From Phycisphaerales bacterium UBA1845 (GTDB lineage Bacteria; Planctomycetota; Phycisphaerae; UBA1845), in NCBI GenBank assembly GCA_002338715.1, contig DDIR01000040.1, positions 53,337-81,011 on the forward strand: 27,675 bases of DNA, read 5' to 3'. The number at the start of each line of letters is the position of its first letter. Within the stretch, counting starts at the first letter, position 1. Below the pieces are notes generated by a model. It made no database searches. It was not told the origin of the DNA and worked only from the letters and a program-made list of their open reading frames with translations. Shown here one piece after another: positions 24,272 through 27,675 of this stretch. The translations under genes and the position numbers were made by a program.

Positions 24272-25027
24272 ATGAAAGCCACAATGTTGTTCACAAAATC
24301 AACCCGCTCGTTGCGTACGCAATTGATCCTGTCGCTCACTGTCGGTCTGATGATGATGACTGGTTGCTCTTCGATCAAAACCACGGTCGTGGGCATGTCG
24401 GTTGAGGATCGTCCCATCGAATGCCAGCAGATCGGATGGGGGCGCGACACCGTCATGATCATGGCCACCATTCACGGCAACGAAGCCGCTGGCACACCGT
24501 TGGTCAGCAAGTTGGCGGAACACCTCAAAGAACACCCCAAGGTACTCAAGGGACGCAAGGTTATCATCATGCCCGTCGCCAACCCGGACGGCTACGTTCA
24601 CAACTCGCGTTTCAATGTCAATGGCGTCGATCTCAATCGCAACTTCCCAGCCGACAACTTCGACGCATCGCAGCGACACGGCGCGTATGCCTTGTGCGAA
24701 CCCGAAAGTCGCACGATCAAAGCCGTTCTCGATAAATACAAACCCAACCGCATCGTCAGCATTCATCAACCCGTTGCATGCATCGACTACGACGGACCCG
24801 CTGCAAAACTCGCCGACGCGATGGGCTTGCACACCAACCTTCCGGTCAAGCGCATCGGCAGTCGTCCCGGTTCGCTCGGTTCGTACGCGGGACTTACGTT
24901 GAACATTCCGATCATCACGTTTGAGTTGCCCGCGACTGCCAGCGCGATGGACCGAGAATCGCTATGGGATGCGTATGGCATGTCGCTGGTCGCGGCAATT
25001 CGATATCCGGACGCCCAGCTTCATTAG
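24272..25027 (+). CDS. M14-family zinc carboxypeptidase lipoprotein, MpaA-like
   Basis: This is a 251-residue lipoprotein with signal sequence LILSLTVGLMMMTGC. The catalytic domain has the M14 signature: H68-x2-E71 (ATIHGNEAAG), NPDGYVHNSRFNVNGVDLNRNFP, third zinc ligand H165 (SIHQP), and general base E218 (ITFELP). Short M14 members with this layout resemble MpaA-type peptidases that trim gamma-D-Glu-diaminopimelate links of cell-wall peptides. Here the protein is predicted to be tethered outside the inner membrane, so a wall-turnover role is plausible but inferred. GGAGG directly abuts ATG 24272 and lies 12 bases before ATG 24284, so the start may be either. A second, longer M14 gene follows 245 bp on. 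Confidence 0.85.
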   Translation: MKATMLFTKSTRSLRTQLILSLTVGLMMMTGCSSIKTTVVGMSVEDRPIECQQIGWGRDTVMIMATIHGNEAAGTPLVSKLAEHLKEHPKVLKGRKVIIMPVANPDGYVHNSRFNVNGVDLNRNFPADNFDASQRHGAYALCEPESRTIKAVLDKYKPNRIVSIHQPVACIDYDGPAAKLADAMGLHTNLPVKRIGSRPGSLGSYAGLTLNIPIITFELPATASAMDRESLWDAYGMSLVAAIRYPDAQLH

Positions 25028-25164
25028 TCGCAACACGGCGCATAACTGCCGGATTTTCCGGTGAATTCGCGTATTGCGTTTCGAACTCGTGTCACAGTTG
25101 TGTCCGAACAATTTGGTGAGTCCCCGATTGCCATAACTGACGCTATCCAAGCCGCTTGCGCACA

Positions 25165-25194
25165 TTGACCCCGCGCGCTTCAACCATCTATAAT
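25165..25194 (+). promoter_or_regulatory. Sigma-70-like promoter for the second M14 gene
   Basis: TTGACC (25165-25170) and a perfect TATAAT (25189-25194) are 18 bp apart and 79 bp before the ATG of the secreted carboxypeptidase. This is the best promoter match in the window. Confidence 0.6.
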
Positions 25195-25272
25195 CGCTAC
25201 CTGTACGGGTAACGACGTCGGCAAGTGTGTGGGCCGACTTTCACGCCAAAGCAGGGGAAGGAATCTCACCCA

Positions 25273-26970
25273 ATGAAAAGGTGCATGTCACCGCGAATGA
25301 TCTCGCGCGCAGTTGCTGGTTTGGTGTTCGCCATGGGTGCCAATGCCTTTGCCCATGACGGAACGCAGTGGGTCGAAGTTCAGATTCAAGGCGCTCAAAC
25401 CAACGGCGCGCCGGTCGACATCAGCGACATCAAAGCCGCCCAGGATCAGCTCGTTGCGCTCGGTTTCGAATTCGCCCGTTGCGGCCACATTCCAGCCGAA
25501 GGCATCTTCCGACTCGAAGTCGAATCCGACGATGACGTGCGCCTGCTCGATGACAATGGGTTTGACGTGATTTCAAGATCAACCGATGACGGGCAGCGCG
25601 CGGGTCTCGTCGAAACCGCTTACTTCGATCCCGGCGAAATCCTTACCATTCTCAATCAGACAGCCAACAACCATCCCGACATCGCCCAGGTCATCACCAT
25701 CGGCACGACCGTCGAAGGCCGACCCATTCGCGGTTTGGAAATTTCAGACAACCCCGGCGTTCCGGAAGACGAACCGGCCATCCAGTTCAACGCGCAGCAT
25801 CACGCCCGCGAAGTGGCGACGTCGCACATCGTGGTCGACCTGATTCAGCATCTGACGGACAACTATGGCATCGATTCGGAAGTGACCGACTGGGTCAACA
25901 ATTACAAGACCATCTGCATTCCAATGGTCAATCCCGACGGCGTGCAGTACGTGTTCACGTCGGATGATTTCTGGCGGAAGAATCGCAAGAACAACCCGGG
26001 CTGCTCGGGCAGCGGCGTCGGTATCGATCTCAATCGCAACTACCCATACCTGTGGGGACCGGGGTGCGGCTCGTCGAGTTCATGCACCTCGTCGACCTAT
26101 CGTGGACCGACGGCTGGCTCTGAACCCGAAACCCAGGCGATGATGGCCTTGCAGGACGAGTACCATTTCGTGATGGCCACCTCGTATCACTCGTATGGTC
26201 GGTTCGTCGACTATCCCTACGCGTGCAGCGATGGTTCACCGGCAGAGCGAATGCCCGAACACGGCGTGATTCACGAGATGATGGTGGGGATGGCCGGCGC
26301 GATTTCGTCGGTCGACAGCGTCAACTACACCGCGTACACGCCCGTACCGTTCGGCGGTGTCAACGGTGACGACACCAGTTGGTACTACGCCCACAAGGGG
26401 GTGTACGCATTTATCGTCGAAGCCGGCACGTCATTCGCGCCGTCGTTTTCGGAAGTGACGAACATCCTCGCCCGCAACCGCGCCGGCTGGGAGTATCTTT
26501 ACGATCGACTCGGAAAAGCCCGCCTCGACCTTCGCGTGGTGGACCACGTGACCGGATTGCCGCTGGTGGCGCAGGTCGAAATGCTCCAGCAGGATGCGAC
26601 GAACATCCTCTTCGATACCGGCGAATTCGATCGATTCAGTGAGCCGACCTTTGGCCGCTCGCGCTGGATGACCGAAGCCAACCACACCTACACGATGCGC
26701 ATCTCCAAAAGCGGTTACGGCACGCGTACGATCGCGGTGCCCGTCGCCAATGCACCGGTCGATGTGCCCGTGCTGCTCCTACCCAACGGCGTAACCCTCG
26801 GTGACGACAAGCAGGACGGTGACGTGGACCTAGCCGACTACGCCAAGTTCCAGGAATGCTTCGAAGTCACACCAATCCCAAACGACTGCCGCATCATGGA
26901 CATGGACGGCGATGAAGCCGTGAACCTGAGCGATGTGGGTGAGTGGACGGCGCTATTGGCCGGCCCGTAG
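25273..26970 (+). CDS. Secreted M14 zinc carboxypeptidase with dockerin-like C-terminus
   Basis: The 565-residue start at ATG 25273 follows AAGGA by ten bases and opens with a Sec signal peptide (AVAGLVFAMGANAFA). A pro-like region spans about 30-120. The M14 catalytic domain covers about 120-405: H177-x2-E180 (QHHAREVAT), MVNPDGVQYVF, GIDLNRNYPYLWG, third ligand H306 (TSYHSYGR) and general base E383 (FIVEAGTS). It resembles the carboxypeptidase T/A branch. A beta-sandwich (about 412-508; LDLRVVDHVTGLPLVAQVEML) follows, like the regulatory domain common in these enzymes. The last ~56 residues form an Asp-rich dockerin/EF-hand-like pair (DGDVDLADYAKF, DMDGDEAVNLSDV) like that of the multihaem cytochrome. 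It is probably an extracellular peptidase for nutrient proteins. Confidence 0.92.
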   Translation: MKRCMSPRMISRAVAGLVFAMGANAFAHDGTQWVEVQIQGAQTNGAPVDISDIKAAQDQLVALGFEFARCGHIPAEGIFRLEVESDDDVRLLDDNGFDVISRSTDDGQRAGLVETAYFDPGEILTILNQTANNHPDIAQVITIGTTVEGRPIRGLEISDNPGVPEDEPAIQFNAQHHAREVATSHIVVDLIQHLTDNYGIDSEVTDWVNNYKTICIPMVNPDGVQYVFTSDDFWRKNRKNNPGCSGSGVGIDLNRNYPYLWGPGCGSSSSCTSSTYRGPTAGSEPETQAMMALQDEYHFVMATSYHSYGRFVDYPYACSDGSPAERMPEHGVIHEMMVGMAGAISSVDSVNYTAYTPVPFGGVNGDDTSWYYAHKGVYAFIVEAGTSFAPSFSEVTNILARNRAGWEYLYDRLGKARLDLRVVDHVTGLPLVAQVEMLQQDATNILFDTGEFDRFSEPTFGRSRWMTEANHTYTMRISKSGYGTRTIAVPVANAPVDVPVLLLPNGVTLGDDKQDGDVDLADYAKFQECFEVTPIPNDCRIMDMDGDEAVNLSDVGEWTALLAGP

Positions 26971-27057
26971 CAAGACATTTGTCGCATTGCAATCCGAAGG
27001 TGGCATCATCGGTCAACGTGTACACCGCGTCGAGTGGCCAGTGCTCGGACGGCCCGC

Positions 27058-27234
27058 TCAACGTTTCTTGTAGATCCGGTGATACGCGAAGTGCTGGCAC
27101 AGGGCCGCAAGCGCGCACCCAAGCGTTGCCAGGTGAGTTATGCTCTTGTTCTGCGTTGGTTCGCTCCATAGCATGCCGCAAACTCCCAGCCAAAGGAGCA
27201 AGTTGACCTCGATCGTGTAGAACATGAGTTTCAT
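27058..27234 (-). CDS. 58-residue membrane protein, unknown function
   Basis: This is a short minus-strand frame from ATG 27234 to TGA. GGAGG (27245-27249 on the complementary strand) lies ten bases upstream of the ATG, a good ribosome site. The product has two hydrophobic segments, NLLLWLGVCGMLW (about 11-23) and LATLGCALAALCQHFAY (about 35-51), joined by a polar turn, and ends in a basic tail (HRIYKKR). That is a typical two-helix small membrane protein with a cytoplasmic positive end. No family is recognised. It converges with the M14 carboxypeptidase gene, 87 bp away. Confidence 0.55.
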   Translation of the reverse strand: MKLMFYTIEVNLLLWLGVCGMLWSEPTQNKSITHLATLGCALAALCQHFAYHRIYKKR

Positions 27235-27390
27235 CTTCGTGCCGCCTCCTTCGATCTAACACTGCGCCTTCGATTTGACACTGCGTCGCCCACAGTTCTC
27301 AAGACACAAGTTGTCCCCCGCACGCATTCAAGTCAAATGAGGGCGCTGACCGCCACCATGCTGAAGCTGTCTAAGCGCCGCGAGCGCATG

Positions 27391-27675
27391 CCATGCAACT
27401 ATACCGACAACGTCCGAAATCGGCTTGTTAAAGCGACTCTGGATGTTGAAGGCGACCAAGGCGGGAGCCTGAAAGACGTGACCATCCACGAAAACGCCTT
27501 CGACGGCCTGGGGCGGCGGGTGGTGAAAACCGTGTCGAATTCCGGTGACCTCGACGGCGTGACGGAGTATTATCACAATAAGAATCAGATCATCGAGCCG
27601 CGGGACGGCAGCGGGAACCTGGAGACGCAGGTGTACCCGAAGATGCAGAAAACAGGTGACTGTCCCGAACGCCAT
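27391..27675 (+). pseudogene. RHS-repeat protein fragment, running off the right edge
   Basis: The plus frame that includes ATG 27358 is open to the window end (no stop seen). From about 27391 its translation reads like the YD/RHS repeats of large planctomycete RHS proteins: CNYTDNVRNRLVKATL, then FDGLGRRVVKTVSNSGDLDG, TEYYHNKNQIIEPRDGSGNL and ETQVY. Intact RHS proteins are thousands of residues long and would have an upstream repeat array; here the similarity starts abruptly beside unrelated DNA, with no signal peptide or ribosome site. The canonical W of 'YDAWNRLVKV' is lost. After ETQVYPK the similarity appears to end. This suggests a small relic or a transferred piece, though the right end is unseen. 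Confidence 0.6.

Noticed and set aside
27328..27675. Minus-strand open frame starting at the window edge
   Set aside because: It is antisense to the RHS-like frame, and its start is an artefact of the CAT at the window end.

Overview
The window looks like chromosomal DNA from a member of the Planctomycetota, perhaps a Phycisphaerae-like lineage. This is an inference. It rests on several exported proteins, two of which end in an Asp-rich EF-hand/dockerin-like tail typical of that phylum. Other support comes from the many lipoproteins, the mostly single-gene layout with frequent strand changes, and intergenic inverted repeats of the 'TAGGGTGGGC...GCCCACCCTA' type. No rRNA, tRNA, CRISPR array, integrase or complete insertion sequence was seen.

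Layout. 1-311 holds the 5' part of a lipoprotein gene leaving the window on the minus strand. It is divergent from a PhnP-like metallo-hydrolase (380-1165), which is followed by a WecA/TagO-type membrane phosphoglycosyl transferase (1303-2550). A PilT-type retraction ATPase (2590-3867, minus) faces away from a large PilZ / histidine-kinase-like / receiver fusion (4238-6562). The kinase-like protein keeps its c-di-GMP and ATP-binding motifs but has Gln where the phospho-accepting His should be. Next comes an SPFH (band 7) protein with a 60-residue ribbon-helix-helix gene behind it and a perfect AT-rich palindrome over its likely -10 (6742-7929).

After a 610-bp gap holding a REP-like hairpin there is a small set of metabolic genes: a short citrate synthase/citryl-CoA lyase-type protein (minus), a tandem pterin synthase whose N-terminal copy looks dead (plus), and an overlapping dodecin-SLOG/LOG pair (minus). 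A penta-haem exported cytochrome with a dockerin-like tail follows (11463-13406), then a hairpin repeat, a zinc dehydrogenase, a secreted protein of unknown function, an FkbM methyltransferase, a TPR-like acidic protein and a small membrane protein.

From 18.5 kb onward the window is dominated by envelope and secreted proteins: a Cys-rich lipoprotein and a matrixin metalloprotease lipoprotein sharing an LNR-like Cys motif, a Gly/Asp-linker lipoprotein, two M14 zinc carboxypeptidases, and mutY placed between them. A second copy of the hairpin repeat supplies the stop codons of both convergent genes that flank it. The right edge holds an unlisted 58-residue membrane protein and a fragment of an RHS-repeat protein.

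Most genes are independent units. The only groupings that look operonic are SPFH-RHH, dodecin-SLOG and possibly the two minus-strand lipoproteins. No new multi-gene defence or biosynthetic system was recognised. The most unusual single items are the PilZ-pseudokinase fusion, the SPFH-RHH-palindrome unit, the duplicated pterin synthase and the repeat that supplies two stop codons.
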